The notes: generated by a model from the sequence alone, not told the origin. DNA of 64,000 nucleotides from Caproicibacterium sp. BJN0003 (GCF_026314295.1 NZ_CP111108.1:1550001-1614000), one strand, 5' to 3'. Counted from the first letter of the stretch, positions 25,871 through 35,140 are shown. Program-made: numbers and translations.

Positions 25871-26179
25871 ATGCGCTTTTATCTAATCAGCGATAACGTT
25901 GATACGCAAGAGGGTATGCGGCTTGCGGGAATTGATGGAGTCGTCGTACACAAGGCCGAAGAAGTACAAAAGGCTTTGGACGACGCAATCAAAATGGATG
26001 ATGTAGCAGTTATTTTAATCACTGCTACCTTATTACAGCTTTGTCCGGAAAAAATCTATACCTTAAAATTAAAAATGAAAAAACCACTGATTGTAGAAAT
26101 TCCGGACCGCCATGGAAACGGACGTACAAAAGACTCTATTTCCGAATATGTCCGCGAAGCCATCGGGGTAAAAATTTAA
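25871..26179 (+). CDS. ntpG: V/A-type ATPase subunit F
   Basis: A small Rossmann-like subunit of the central stalk that contacts subunit D (named NtpG in Enterococcus, F elsewhere). The 102-residue product starts MRFYLISDNVDTQEGMRLAG and has the family pattern VAVILITATLL and KKPLIVEIPDRHG. It begins three bases after the K stop. In this operon it comes before E; in Enterococcus it comes after C. Confidence 0.9.
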   Translation: MRFYLISDNVDTQEGMRLAGIDGVVVHKAEEVQKALDDAIKMDDVAVILITATLLQLCPEKIYTLKLKMKKPLIVEIPDRHGNGRTKDSISEYVREAIGVKI

Positions 26180-26200
26180 CCTGTGGGGAGGTGCAGACTG

Positions 26201-26845
26201 ATGAAAACAAATCCTTCCGCAGCCCCAGCCGATACTTCGGCACCAGCTACGGTAAATCATGAAGATTTCCACGTTGGAAAATTTTATGAGGCAATTAACC
26301 AATATGCCAGCGAACAACGCCAAAAAATCAAACAGGAAATCTTAGATTATAAACAAAAAGAACTCGAGAAAGCAACCGACCAGGTTCTACAAGAGGCCTA
26401 CGAGATGATTCAGAAGGAAATGGCCAACATGACCGCCTCTATCGCTCGTGAAATGGCAAAAAAAGAACTAGAAGGCCGGCAGGCACTATTAAAGCGTAGA
26501 AAAGCAATTACTGAAGAAGTCTTTAACAGCGCTGCAAAAAAGCTTTTGGACTACGCAAACGGAGCAGAATATCCTGAATACTTAAAGAAGTGTGCACTAA
26601 AAATGAAACCACTCTTTACAGTAGGAGATACTGTAATCTATCTGCGGGAAGAAGATAAAAAATATGAGGACCTTTTAGAGCCGCTTTTTGGTCGTTGTAT
26701 CTTCCGTATAGACCGAAAAATTCGGCTCGGCGGTTTTTGGGCTGAAAGCAATACGCAAGGAATTGTTGCTGATGAAACTTTTGATTCTCTCTTGGAAAAT
26801 CAGCGCAAATGGTTTGCGGAAAATACCCATATGGAAATAGTATGA
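26201..26845 (+). CDS. ntpE: V/A-type ATPase subunit E (peripheral stalk)
   Basis: The peripheral-stalk subunit that pairs with G/H. The first half is a charged coiled coil (QRQKIKQEILDYKQKELEK and following). The globular C-terminal head includes TVGDTVIYLREEDKKYEDLL and RIDRKIRLGGFWAES. I start at ATG 26201, where GGGGAGG lies nine bases upstream; an in-frame GTG at 26183 would place the ribosome-binding site inside the gene. The product has 214 residues. Sequence conservation is low, so position in the operon supports the call. Confidence 0.88.
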   Translation: MKTNPSAAPADTSAPATVNHEDFHVGKFYEAINQYASEQRQKIKQEILDYKQKELEKATDQVLQEAYEMIQKEMANMTASIAREMAKKELEGRQALLKRRKAITEEVFNSAAKKLLDYANGAEYPEYLKKCALKMKPLFTVGDTVIYLREEDKKYEDLLEPLFGRCIFRIDRKIRLGGFWAESNTQGIVADETFDSLLENQRKWFAENTHMEIV

Positions 26846-26863
26846 CGATTGAGGTAACTGTGA

Positions 26864-28624
26864 ATGAGTAGAAATGTGATTTTCGGCATTAACGGTCCGG
26901 TCGTCACCGTAAAAGACACCAAAGACTTTTCCATGATGGAAATGGTCTATGTAGGAACACAAAAACTTGTCGGTGAAGTAATTGGCATTACCGACGACCG
27001 CACCACAATCCAGGTTTATGAAGAGACCACCGGACTTCGCCCGGGTGAACTGATCACTGGAACCGGGTTTCCGATGAATGTAACGCTTGGCCCTGGAATT
27101 CTGGATAATATTTTTGATGGAATTGAACGTCCCTTAAAAGCGATTGCAGATTCTTCCGGCGCATTTATTGCGCGCGGCTGTAATGTGCCTGCACTCGATC
27201 AGGAACGTAAATGGGATATGACCCTAAAAGTAAAGCAGGGCGATAAAGCTTCTCCTGGACAAATTTATGCTACCTGCCCGGAAACACCGGCAATTGAACA
27301 CCGCTGCCTCGTACCCCCCGCCCTTTCTGGCACGTTTACAAAAGTGATGGAAAACGGCAGCTACCGGGTCAACGATACAATTGCAGAAATTACTGATGAA
27401 GAGGGTACTGTTCACCCGCTGACTCTCTGTCAGCACTGGCCGATTCGGACCCCACGTCCTGTAAAAGAGCGGCAGCCAAGTTTTGTGCCACTGATCACCG
27501 GCCAACGTGTCATTGATACGCTGTTCCCAATTGCAAAAGGTGGTGCAGCAGCAATTCCTGGCGGTTTTGGTTCCGGAAAAACAATGACACAACATCAACT
27601 TGCAAAATGGTGCGATGCAGATATCATTGTTTATGTTGGCTGCGGAGAACGTGGAAATGAAATGAGTCAGGTTCTGGAAGAATTCGGCGCTCTAATTGAC
27701 CCAAAAAGTGGACGTCCGATGACTGATCGTACCGTTCTGATTGCAAACACCTCCAATATGCCGGTTGCTGCCCGTGAAGCGAGTATTTATACTGGTGTAA
27801 CACTCTGTGAATACTACCGTGATATGGGCTATCATGTGGCAATGATGGCGGATTCTTCTTCACGTTGGGCAGAAGCTCTGCGTGAAATCAGCGGCCGTTT
27901 GGAAGAGATGCCTGCTGAAGAAGGATTTCCAGCCTATCTGCCTAGCCGTCTGGCAGAATTTTATGAACGCTCTGGTCTTGTGAAAAACCTAAACGAAAGC
28001 GAAGGCTCCGTTACATTAATCGGCGCTGTTTCGCCTGCAGGCGGTGATTTTTCTGAACCGGTTACTCAGAATACCAAACGTTTTACCCGCTGCTTCTGGG
28101 CACTGGATAAATCACTTGCCTATGCGCGTCATTATCCTGCTATCAACTGGATGGAAAGTTATTCGGAATATATCAACGATTTAAATCCATGGTACGAAAA
28201 AAATATTGGCCCGGAATTTATTAAATATCGTTCTGAAATCAGCTCCATTCTGTTGGAAGAAAACAAGTTAATGGAGATCGTAAAATTGATTGGTGCGGAT
28301 GTACTGCCGGATGACCAAAAGTTAGTTATTGAGATTGCAAAAGTCATTCGTGTTGGTTTTCTGCAGCAAAATGCTTTTCATCCGGAGGATACTTATGTTC
28401 CACTGGAAAAGCAAAAGCGCATGATGGAAGTCATTCTCCATCTCTATCATAAGGCAAAGGAATTGGTCACCACCAATATCCCGATTTCTGGTCTGGTACA
28501 GTCTGGCCTGTTCGATAAAATCATTAAGATGAAATACGATGTTCCAAATAATAAATTGGAACTTTTCGATCAATACCTGTCCGAAATTGATAAAACCATT
28601 TCCGGACTCGTGATGAACTCTTAA
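26864..28624 (+). CDS. ntpA: V/A-type ATPase catalytic subunit A
   Basis: The catalytic subunit of the soluble V1/A1 head. The P-loop GGFGSGKT lies at about residues 233-240. It is followed by [47 protein letters not shown] in sections, and [20 protein letters not shown]. The A-type insertion (roughly residues 110-190) absent from F-type beta subunits is present. At 586 residues the length is standard. Together with B, D, F and the membrane genes it makes a full rotary enzyme that works as ATP synthase or ion pump depending on conditions. Confidence 0.98.
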   Translation: MSRNVIFGINGPVVTVKDTKDFSMMEMVYVGTQKLVGEVIGITDDRTTIQVYEETTGLRPGELITGTGFPMNVTLGPGILDNIFDGIERPLKAIADSSGAFIARGCNVPALDQERKWDMTLKVKQGDKASPGQIYATCPETPAIEHRCLVPPALSGTFTKVMENGSYRVNDTIAEITDEEGTVHPLTLCQHWPIRTPRPVKERQPSFVPLITGQRVIDTLFPIAKGGAAAIPGGFGSGKTMTQHQLAKWCDADIIVYVGCGERGNEMSQVLEEFGALIDPKSGRPMTDRTVLIANTSNMPVAAREASIYTGVTLCEYYRDMGYHVAMMADSSSRWAEALREISGRLEEMPAEEGFPAYLPSRLAEFYERSGLVKNLNESEGSVTLIGAVSPAGGDFSEPVTQNTKRFTRCFWALDKSLAYARHYPAINWMESYSEYINDLNPWYEKNIGPEFIKYRSEISSILLEENKLMEIVKLIGADVLPDDQKLVIEIAKVIRVGFLQQNAFHPEDTYVPLEKQKRMMEVILHLYHKAKELVTTNIPISGLVQSGLFDKIIKMKYDVPNNKLELFDQYLSEIDKTISGLVMNS

Positions 28625-28637
28625 GGGGGCGCAGAAA

Positions 28638-30119
28638 ATGATTTTGGATTATGTTGGAGTCAAAGAAATCAACGGTTCCCTGATCGTTCTGGATGACGTC
28701 CCGAATATTTCCTTTGATGAAATGGTAACCATTCAGCTCGAAAACGGTACCCAGCGCCAGGGACGTGTTGTTCAGATGGAAGGCTCTCGTGTCGTGATTC
28801 AGGTATTTGAAGGAACGCGCGGTATTTCTCTGACAAACACACGCACTCGTCTAACCGGACACCCAATGGAAATGGCGCTGTCTCCCGAAATTCTTGGACG
28901 TGTGTTTAATGGAGCCGGCCGCCCTATTGATGGACTCGGCGATATTTTTCCTGTAAAATGCGCTGACATTAACGGTACCCCAATCAATCCCGTCAGTCGA
29001 AAATACCCGCAGAACTATATCAATACCGGTATTTCTTCGATTGATGTGCTGACTACCCTGATTCGTGGACAAAAACTGCCGATCTTTTCCGGCTCCGGCA
29101 TGAAGCATAACGAGCTGGCAGTTCAGATTGCCCGTCAGGCAAAGATTACTGATAAGGGTGGAGAAGATAGCTTCGCAATCGTTTTTGCCGCCATGGGCGT
29201 TACAAATGATGTCGCAGAATATTTTCACCGCAGTTTTGAAGAAAGCGGTGTTCTTGGAAAAGTCGTTATGTTTTTAAACCTTGCCAGTGACCCAATTATT
29301 GAACGTACTCTTTGTCCAAGATGTGCGCTGACAGTTGCTGAATATTTGGCTTTTGAGCTTGGAATGCACATTCTTGTTATTATGACTGATATGACAAGCT
29401 ATGCGGAAGCTTTGCGTGAGTTTAGCTCTTCAAAAGGAGAAATTCCAGGAAGAAAAGGCTTCCCTGGTTATTTATACAGCGACTTTGCAAGTCTTTACGA
29501 ACGTGCAGGCATGATAAAAGACAAACCCGGCAGTGTTACACAGCTACCAATCTTAACTATGCCAAATGATGACGTCACGCACCCAGTCCCTGATTTGACA
29601 GGTTATATTACAGAAGGCCAGATTTCTTTGGACCGCAGTTTGGATGCAAGTGGAATCTATCCTCCTGTCAGTGTTCTCCCCAGCCTTTCCCGTCTTATGA
29701 AGGACGGTATCGGCAAAGGATTTACCCGTGAAGATCATCCGGCTCTTGCAAATCAGCTTTTTGCAAGCTATGCAAAAGTAAATGATGCACGGTCTTTGGC
29801 CAGCGTAATCGGTGAAGAAGAGCTTTCCCCTATTGATAAAGATTATATGAAATTCGGCAATCTCTTCGAACATCGCTTTTTACGGCAGGGATTCCATGAA
29901 AATCGGACGCTTGCGCAAAGCCTTGATTTAGGCTGGCGGTTACTTGCAACCCTTCCGCGCAGTGAACTGGATCGTGTAGATGATGATCTTCTCGACCGCT
30001 ACTACGAAAAAGCCAAAAAGGAAATTGAGAAGCAAAAAGCAGAACAGGAAAACGCAAAGCAAATGGGAACCGACTCTACAGACCTTAATTTCGATCAGAC
30101 TACAGTGGGAGGGAAATAA
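28638..30119 (+). CDS. ntpB: V/A-type ATPase regulatory subunit B
   Basis: The non-catalytic nucleotide-site subunit that alternates with A in the head. The Walker A region is replaced by [20 protein letters not shown], as usual for B. Other landmarks are VVQVFEG-like [65 protein letters not shown] and [16 protein letters not shown]. It has 493 residues, with a lysine- and glutamate-rich C-terminal tail slightly longer than usual. It starts 14 bases after A with AAGGGGGC before the ATG. Confidence 0.97.
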   Translation: MILDYVGVKEINGSLIVLDDVPNISFDEMVTIQLENGTQRQGRVVQMEGSRVVIQVFEGTRGISLTNTRTRLTGHPMEMALSPEILGRVFNGAGRPIDGLGDIFPVKCADINGTPINPVSRKYPQNYINTGISSIDVLTTLIRGQKLPIFSGSGMKHNELAVQIARQAKITDKGGEDSFAIVFAAMGVTNDVAEYFHRSFEESGVLGKVVMFLNLASDPIIERTLCPRCALTVAEYLAFELGMHILVIMTDMTSYAEALREFSSSKGEIPGRKGFPGYLYSDFASLYERAGMIKDKPGSVTQLPILTMPNDDVTHPVPDLTGYITEGQISLDRSLDASGIYPPVSVLPSLSRLMKDGIGKGFTREDHPALANQLFASYAKVNDARSLASVIGEEELSPIDKDYMKFGNLFEHRFLRQGFHENRTLAQSLDLGWRLLATLPRSELDRVDDDLLDRYYEKAKKEIEKQKAEQENAKQMGTDSTDLNFDQTTVGGK

Positions 30120-30122
30120 CCG

Positions 30123-30764
30123 ATGGCAATCACAACCGTTCCGACAAAAGGTAATCTTTTGGCTACCAAGCGTACGCTCTCCCTTTCGCAGACCGGTTTT
30201 GAGCTGCTTGACCGTAAACGCAACATCTTGATTCGCGAGATGATGCAGCTAATTTCCCGTGCCAACGAGATTCAGAGTAAGATTGACAATGTTTATGAAG
30301 AAGCATATTCCGCTCTGCAAAAAGCAAACATTACATTGGGAATTGGAGTTGATCTAGCTCGTACGGTTCCTCTGGATAACAGTTTAAAGCTGTCTTTCCG
30401 GAGTGTCATGGGCGTAGAAATTCCGATTGTTACGATTAACGATCCTCAGGAAAAACAAGAAATTCCCTTTGGACTTTCTCAGACAAATTCATCGCTCGAT
30501 CTTGCTTTTTCAAAATTTCAAGAAGTCAAATATTTGACTGCAGAACTTGCTGAGGTGGAAAACAGTGTCTATCGCCTTGCAGATTCTATTAAAAAGACAC
30601 AGAAACGTGCAAATGCACTGAAAAACATTATGATTCCCCGCTTTCAAAAAGCTGTAAAATTTATTTCAGATGCACTTGAAGAAAAAGACCGAGAAGAATT
30701 TTCAAGACTGAAAGTTTTAAAGGCCAAAAAAGAGCGACAAAAACTTCAAAAACAAAAAACATAA
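30123..30764 (+). CDS. ntpD: V/A-type ATPase subunit D (central shaft)
   Basis: The rotating central shaft, analogous to F-type gamma. The 213-residue protein is mainly two long antiparallel helices. The N-terminus carries PTKGNLLATKRTLSLSQTGF and LLDRKRNILIREMM, the family signature. The C-terminal part has KKTQKRANALKNIMIPRF and a basic end. It is the last gene of the operon and is followed at once by a strong terminator. Confidence 0.95.
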   Translation: MAITTVPTKGNLLATKRTLSLSQTGFELLDRKRNILIREMMQLISRANEIQSKIDNVYEEAYSALQKANITLGIGVDLARTVPLDNSLKLSFRSVMGVEIPIVTINDPQEKQEIPFGLSQTNSSLDLAFSKFQEVKYLTAELAEVENSVYRLADSIKKTQKRANALKNIMIPRFQKAVKFISDALEEKDREEFSRLKVLKAKKERQKLQKQKT

Positions 30765-30765
30765 T

Positions 30766-30810
30766 AAAAAGGATGGGCTGCCGAAAGACTTCGGCAGCCC
30801 ATCCTTTTTT
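30766..30810 (+). terminator. Terminator of the V/A-ATPase operon
   Basis: A long stem of about 18 pairs (GGATGGGCTGCCGAA pairing with TTCGGCAGCCCATCC) is followed by T6. It lies directly after subunit D. Confidence 0.93.
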
Positions 30811-30827
30811 AGAGAGAGGAGAAATTT

Positions 30828-30854
30828 ATGAAAAAGAATCTTGTAATCATTTAA
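30828..30854 (+). other. Eight-codon ORF with a strong ribosome-binding site
   Basis: Directly after the ATPase terminator, AGAGAGGAG stands six bases before an ATG, followed by codons for MKKNLVII and a stop. It looks like the first codons of a gene whose remainder is gone, or a chance or leader peptide. No longer frame continues and the next 70 bases hold nothing recognisable. Confidence 0.35.
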
Positions 30855-30931
30855 TAAATACAGAATAACCGGTGAATGTGTTTATTCTGTGTCATTTAAA
30901 AGAAAAATATACGAAATATGGATCAAAATTT

Positions 30932-31369
30932 TTACGTTGGAAGTTTGTATTTTAATAACATTACTCCTCCGACCATCAAGATTAATCCAAGTATCTTCTG
31001 CCATGTAAACGGAATTTTTTCTTCATTCAAAAGGCCAAACGCATCCACTACAGCGGCTGTAAGAAGCTGTGCAATTAAAATAATAGAGACCGCAATCGTT
31101 GCTCCAAGCCCTTTCATCGCCAGCATAACGGTAACTGTGATGACAACTCCCAAAGCTCCTCCGAGAAGGTCCAGCTTGCTTGCTTCCCCAACCGCACTAA
31201 AATTTCCGGTCCCAAAAAAGATCAGAACAATCACAGAACACAAAAATGCAATTCCTTGCACTAGTACATTCGATTCATAAAGTCCAATATGATCACTCAG
31301 ACGTGTATTAAATACCCCCTGAAAACTCATTGCAGCCCCAGCAATGATGGCAAATATAACTGCAAACAT
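30932..31369 (-). CDS. DMT-superfamily transporter, YdcZ (DUF606) type
   Basis: A 145-residue membrane protein with five hydrophobic segments, resembling the short EamA-like YdcZ/DUF606 family, half the length of a full DMT carrier. It begins MFAVIFAIIAGAAMSFQGVF, a family-like opening, and contains GLGATIAVSIILIAQLLTAA and LGLILMVGGVMLL. I use ATG 31369, preceded by AGGGGGAA; the frame is open further upstream without a good site. Short DMT proteins act as dimers. The substrate is unknown. It lies downstream of an AbrB-like gene but is separated from it by a terminator. Confidence 0.82.
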   Translation of the reverse strand: MFAVIFAIIAGAAMSFQGVFNTRLSDHIGLYESNVLVQGIAFLCSVIVLIFFGTGNFSAVGEASKLDLLGGALGVVITVTVMLAMKGLGATIAVSIILIAQLLTAAVVDAFGLLNEEKIPFTWQKILGLILMVGGVMLLKYKLPT

Positions 31370-31462
31370 CAAAAAATTCCCCCTGCAGGAAAAGTTTACC
31401 CTCCTTTTTCTATTTCTATACAGTGAAACCAAATTTGCCGCTTTTACGCTTTTAAAATATAA

Positions 31463-31501
31463 AAGCCTTTTCTCTCAGCTTAAGTCTAAGAGAAAAGGCT
31501 T
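31463..31501 (-). terminator. Terminator after the AbrB-like gene
   Basis: AAGCCTTTTCTCT on one side pairs with AGAGAAAAGGCTT on the other (31463-31501), with T-rich bases after it on the minus strand. Confidence 0.85.
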
Positions 31502-31506
31502 GTTCC

Positions 31507-31743
31507 TTATTTTTCTTCTGGTATTCCGTGTTCAAGTGAAAATAAATTTTTAAAAAGCTGATCATAATCTTTTTTCTGTGGAATTGCGATTCCACGCTCT
31601 TTATCAGCAAGCAGCAGCAATGTATCTCCAGGCTCAATTCCAAACATATCCCGTGCTTCTTTTGGAATAACAATTTGCCCCTTAGGCCCAACTTTAACAG
31701 ACCCCATATATTTATCATCAAGCATTTTTGAAAAACTTTTCAT
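31507..31743 (-). CDS. AbrB/SpoVT-type DNA-binding regulator
   Basis: A 78-residue protein with an N-terminal swapped-hairpin AbrB domain: GSVKVGPKGQIVIPKEARDM followed by FGIEPGDTLLLLADKERGIA. These domains occur in transition-state regulators (AbrB, Abh, SpoVT) and in antitoxins. The roughly 25-residue C-terminal tail (KKDYDQLFKNLFSLEHG) is not a recognised domain. No toxin gene is adjacent, so a free-standing regulator is more likely than an antitoxin. Its targets are unknown. It has its own promoter and terminator. Confidence 0.88.
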   Translation of the reverse strand: MKSFSKMLDDKYMGSVKVGPKGQIVIPKEARDMFGIEPGDTLLLLADKERGIAIPQKKDYDQLFKNLFSLEHGIPEEK

Positions 31744-31824
31744 TCAAATACACACCCTTTTAACTGATTTTTTAGTATAACTATAAGAATAACATTTCTT
31801 ACTTGTAAAACATTTATTGCAAAT

Positions 31825-31853
31825 ATTATAACCCGAATGAAAAAAGAAATCAA
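31825..31853 (-). promoter_or_regulatory. Promoter of the AbrB-like gene
   Basis: On the minus strand TTGATT (31848-31853) and a perfect TATAAT (31825-31830) are 17 bases apart. This leaves a leader of about 75 bases before the gene. Confidence 0.6.
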
Positions 31854-31884
31854 TTAAAACGATTTTTTGTAAATAGAATGTTCA

Positions 31885-31913
31885 TTGACAAGTGAAAATC
31901 ATGAGTCTACAAT
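31885..31913 (+). promoter_or_regulatory. Promoter of the hydroxyacid dehydrogenase gene
   Basis: A perfect TTGACA (31885-31890) and TACAAT (31908-31913) are 17 bases apart, about 65 bases before the ATG and divergent from the AbrB-like promoter. Confidence 0.7.
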
Positions 31914-31979
31914 AAATAATAATTCAAATTACATAAATTTTTGAAACTTTTGGGGATTTGTATTTTAGGAGGGTAAAAG

Positions 31980-32930
31980 ATGAAAACAAAGAAAGTCGGC
32001 ATTATTGGTCTAGGACATGTGGGCGCTCATGTCGCATACAGCATCGCTGTTCAGGGAATTGCGGATGAAATTGTTTTGGTCGATCAGAATGAAAGCAAAG
32101 TAAAAAGTGAATGTCAAGATTTGATTGACAGCGTTGCCTATCTTCCTCATCGAATTAAAGTCACTGTCGGCGGCTTTGCAGACCTTGGGGATTGTGATAT
32201 AATTGTAAATAGTGTTGGTAATATCGATCTGCTCCGCGGCAATAACAATCGTCTGATGGAAATGGACTTTACCATCGCCGCAGTAAACGGCTACGTTGAT
32301 AAAATCAAAGCTTCTGGTTTCGATGGAGTCTTAATTAATATTTCTAATCCTTGCGATATTGTTACCAGGCAGCTGGCTCTTGGACTCAAACTTCCGCGCG
32401 GCCGCGTATTTGGAACTGGAACCGGCCTTGATACGGCCAGATTAATTTCAGCTTTGGCCGAACAAACCGGAATCGATCATAAATCCATTACCGCTTATAT
32501 GCTTGGAGAACATGGCAGCGACCAATTTGCACCGTGGTCTTGTGTATCTTTCCGCGGTAAATCCCTGGATGAGTGGGCAAAAACGGACAAACGATTCCAA
32601 TTTGACCGCGATGAAATGCAAAAATATGCAATTGGCGCGGGCTGGCGTACATTCAGTGGAAAATTCTGCACCGAATACGCGATTGCCACCACTGCCGCAA
32701 GAATGGTTCACATTGTTTTTCATGACGAAAAGCAGATTCTTCCGGTAAGCTGTGAACTCTGTGGGGAATATGGGGAATCCGGGCTTTTCGTCGGTGTTCC
32801 TGCTGTAATTGGAGCAACTGGCGCAGAAGAAGTCGTAGAGCTGTCGCTGAATACTCAAGAAAAAGAAAAGTTCCATCATTGCTGCGAACAGATCAAAAAG
32901 AACATGGAACATTTAAAAGAAATTAAGTGA
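31980..32930 (+). CDS. L-2-hydroxyacid dehydrogenase (lactate / 2-hydroxyisocaproate type)
   Basis: An NAD-dependent enzyme of the LDH/MDH superfamily that interconverts a 2-oxoacid and an L-2-hydroxyacid. The NAD fold starts KVGIIGLGHVGAHVAYSIA. Catalytic residues are conserved: Arg91 in the active loop, Asp151 and Arg154 in GTGTGLDTARL, and His178 in MLGEHGSDQFAPW. The substrate loop reads NSVGNIDLLRGNNNR instead of the AGxxQxPGETR of ordinary lactate dehydrogenases. This resembles the loop of L-2-hydroxyisocaproate dehydrogenase and may accept bulkier substrates. It has 316 residues and AGGAGGG before the ATG. A thioesterase gene follows. Confidence 0.85.
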   Translation: MKTKKVGIIGLGHVGAHVAYSIAVQGIADEIVLVDQNESKVKSECQDLIDSVAYLPHRIKVTVGGFADLGDCDIIVNSVGNIDLLRGNNNRLMEMDFTIAAVNGYVDKIKASGFDGVLINISNPCDIVTRQLALGLKLPRGRVFGTGTGLDTARLISALAEQTGIDHKSITAYMLGEHGSDQFAPWSCVSFRGKSLDEWAKTDKRFQFDRDEMQKYAIGAGWRTFSGKFCTEYAIATTAARMVHIVFHDEKQILPVSCELCGEYGESGLFVGVPAVIGATGAEEVVELSLNTQEKEKFHHCCEQIKKNMEHLKEIK

Positions 32931-32956
32931 AAATTTTTAAAACTGGAGTGATCGTC

Positions 32957-33436
32957 ATGGAAACAAGACCTTCAAAGCATGTCTCAGAATCTACAGTCGT
33001 ACAGACACAAATTGTTTTAAGCAGCCATATTAATGGTGCTAAAAGACTCTTCGGCGGACAATTAGTAGAATGGATTGACGTTGTTGCAGGAGTTGTTGCG
33101 CGCAGGCACTCCCATTGCAATACGACTACCGCTTCTATTGATAATCTTCAATTTAAAGAAGCTGTACATATTAACGACACCGTTCTGTTGTTTGGAAAAA
33201 TCACCTATGTTGGAAAAACCTCTATGGAGGTTCAAGTAGACAGTTATGTCGAAGAACTGGATGGAAGCCGAAAGCTTGTGAATACCGCTCACTTTGTAAT
33301 GGTTGCACTGGATAAGGATGAACATCCGACTATGGTTCCTTCTCTGATTGTCGAAACAGACGAAGAAAAAGCGGCATGGAAAGCCGGAGAAAAAAGAGAC
33401 GCTTTGCGTAGACAGCGCCGAATCGAGCAATATTGA
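32957..33436 (+). CDS. Hotdog-fold acyl-CoA thioesterase (YciA/BACH type)
   Basis: A 159-residue acyl-CoA thioesterase. The family signature is HINGAKRLFGGQLVEWIDVV, with the catalytic aspartate in WID and a further conserved part ASIDNLQFKEAVHINDTVLL. It would release free acids from acyl-CoA in the cytoplasm. I start at ATG 32957, preceded by CTGGAG eight bases upstream; the frame extends ten codons further to overlap the previous gene by four bases. The position 26 bases after the hydroxyacid dehydrogenase suggests co-transcription, so the two may act on related acids. Confidence 0.88.
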   Translation: METRPSKHVSESTVVQTQIVLSSHINGAKRLFGGQLVEWIDVVAGVVARRHSHCNTTTASIDNLQFKEAVHINDTVLLFGKITYVGKTSMEVQVDSYVEELDGSRKLVNTAHFVMVALDKDEHPTMVPSLIVETDEEKAAWKAGEKRDALRRQRRIEQY

Positions 33437-33510
33437 TTTTTAAGGCTGAATCAAAATTTTTATATTTCATTTAGCCTTTTGCCTCATTTTTCTATTTGTG
33501 CTACCCATAT

Positions 33511-33547
33511 AAAAAAGCAGAGGACTTTTTAGTCCTCTGCTTTTTTA
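33511..33547. terminator. Bidirectional terminator
   Basis: A perfect 16-base inverted repeat (33511-33526 with 33531-33546) with a T4 loop and A/T tails. It serves the thioesterase gene and the opposing flavoprotein gene, whose stop codon touches it. Confidence 0.92.
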
Positions 33548-35140
33548 GTCCATTGTTTTTTGAAGAATTTTTTCTGCACAGCGAATCCCATCAACTGCTG
33601 CAGAAACAATTCCACCTGCATATCCGGCGCCTTCTCCGCATGGATAAAGCCCCGGAATCGAAACAGATTCATAATTTTCTCCACGCACAATCCGAACTGG
33701 CGAAGAAGAACGAGATTCTACTGCCGTTAGCAAAGCATCCGGATCGGAAAATCCATGCAGTTTCCGATCCATTCTAAGGATTCCTTCTCCCATTGCCTCA
33801 CAGAGAAATTTTGGAAGGCATTCCTGTAAATTTGCCGGCTGGACTCCTCTTGGATAAGTTGGTTCGACGGTTCCAAAAGAATCTGTCTTTCTGCCATTTA
33901 AAAAGTCCCCTACACGCTGACACGGCGCCAAATAAGCACCACCTCCTGCTAAAAACGCCGCACTTTCTAATTTTCGCTGAAATTCAATGCCGGAAAGCGG
34001 ATGATCGCTTCCAAAATCCTGCGGTGTAATTCCAACCAAAAGCGCTGAATTCGCATTCTTACCATCTCTCGCAAAGGCACTCATTCCATTTGTAACGACT
34101 CTTCCCTCTTCACTGGCAGCTGCAACAACTGTGCCACCGGGACACATACAAAAGGTAAAAACGCCGCGTCCATTCTCCAAATGGACCGCCATGCGATAAT
34201 CAGCTGCCCCCAAAGCTGGTTCTTTGAAAAAAGTACCATATTGGCTCTCATTAATTTTTTGCTGCAAGTGTTCAATTCTCGCACCAACCGCAAACGGTTT
34301 TGGTTCCAGAAGAGCGCCTTCCTTCAAAAGCATCGAAAAGGTATCCCGTGCACTGTGCCCAACTGCTAAAATCAGCTGTTCACACGGAATTTCAGAAGAT
34401 CCACTCAAAGAATGAACTCGTATTCCCTTTAAAGACCCGTCAGAATTGCGCAAAAATCCATCCACTCTACTATGGAAATGCACTTCTCCGCCTAAAGACA
34501 GGATTTGATTTCGCAAAGTTTGAATGGTTTTGGGCAGCAAGTCCGTCCCAATATGCGGTTTTGCCTCCCATAAAATACACTCCGGCGCTCCTGCCGAAAC
34601 AAATTGTTCCAAAACATAACGAATCCGAATATCTTTCGTTCCAGTATTCAGTTTTCCATCGGAAAAAGTTCCTGCTCCGCCTTCTCCAAATTGAACATTG
34701 CTTTCTGGATTCAGCACACCGGTCTTCCAAAAATCCTGTACTGATTTCTGCCGTTCTTCTACCGGAGCTCCGCGTTCCAAAACAATGGGACGTTGTTCCG
34801 ACTTTGCTAAAATCAGGGCAGCAAATAGTCCCGCAGGACCAAAGCCAGCAATTACTGGACGCGTAACAAGCGGTTTACTTTCAGGCAAAACATAACGATA
34901 AGGAACTGCCTCCGTTATCTTTGAATTGCGGGAAATTCCAGGAACTTTACGATCAACTTCCACTTCTACCGTACAAATAAAATGAATCTGATTTTTATGG
35001 CGTGCATCTACTGATTTTTTGGTGAGTTCCAAATGATGAATTTCTTTAGGAGGGATCTGCAAACTGCGCGCTGCTAACTTAAAAAGATCCTCCTGCCGAT
35101 AAGAAAGAGGCAGCGACAGTGATGAAATTCGATATCTCAT
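33545..35140 (-). CDS. FAD-dependent dehydrogenase, COG2509 type
   Basis: A 531-residue flavoprotein of the uncharacterised NAD(FAD)-dependent dehydrogenase family COG2509. The N-terminal domain of about 85 residues (MRYRISSLSLPLSYRQEDLF) precedes the FAD-binding GFGPAGLFAALILAKSEQRP. Other family parts are NVQFGEGGAGTFSDGKLNTG, LAVGHSARDTFSMLLKEG, VFTFCMCPGGTVVAAASEEG and the C-terminal GLYPCGEGAGYAGGIVSAAV. ATG 35140 overlaps the upstream stop by four bases (ATGA), with GGAGGG before it. The reaction is unknown. The tandem arrangement with a COG2081 flavoprotein suggests linked functions. Confidence 0.9.
   Translation of the reverse strand: MRYRISSLSLPLSYRQEDLFKLAARSLQIPPKEIHHLELTKKSVDARHKNQIHFICTVEVEVDRKVPGISRNSKITEAVPYRYVLPESKPLVTRPVIAGFGPAGLFAALILAKSEQRPIVLERGAPVEERQKSVQDFWKTGVLNPESNVQFGEGGAGTFSDGKLNTGTKDIRIRYVLEQFVSAGAPECILWEAKPHIGTDLLPKTIQTLRNQILSLGGEVHFHSRVDGFLRNSDGSLKGIRVHSLSGSSEIPCEQLILAVGHSARDTFSMLLKEGALLEPKPFAVGARIEHLQQKINESQYGTFFKEPALGAADYRMAVHLENGRGVFTFCMCPGGTVVAAASEEGRVVTNGMSAFARDGKNANSALLVGITPQDFGSDHPLSGIEFQRKLESAAFLAGGGAYLAPCQRVGDFLNGRKTDSFGTVEPTYPRGVQPANLQECLPKFLCEAMGEGILRMDRKLHGFSDPDALLTAVESRSSSPVRIVRGENYESVSIPGLYPCGEGAGYAGGIVSAAVDGIRCAEKILQKTMD

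Noticed and set aside
31507-31743. AbrB-like gene as the antitoxin of a toxin-antitoxin pair
   Set aside because: No toxin-sized frame lies next to it on the same strand. The neighbours are a DMT transporter beyond a terminator and a divergent dehydrogenase.
31790-31840. Direct repeats AACATTT as an operator of the AbrB-like gene
   Set aside because: Two copies of a 7-base AT-rich word in an AT-rich gap are too easily produced by chance.
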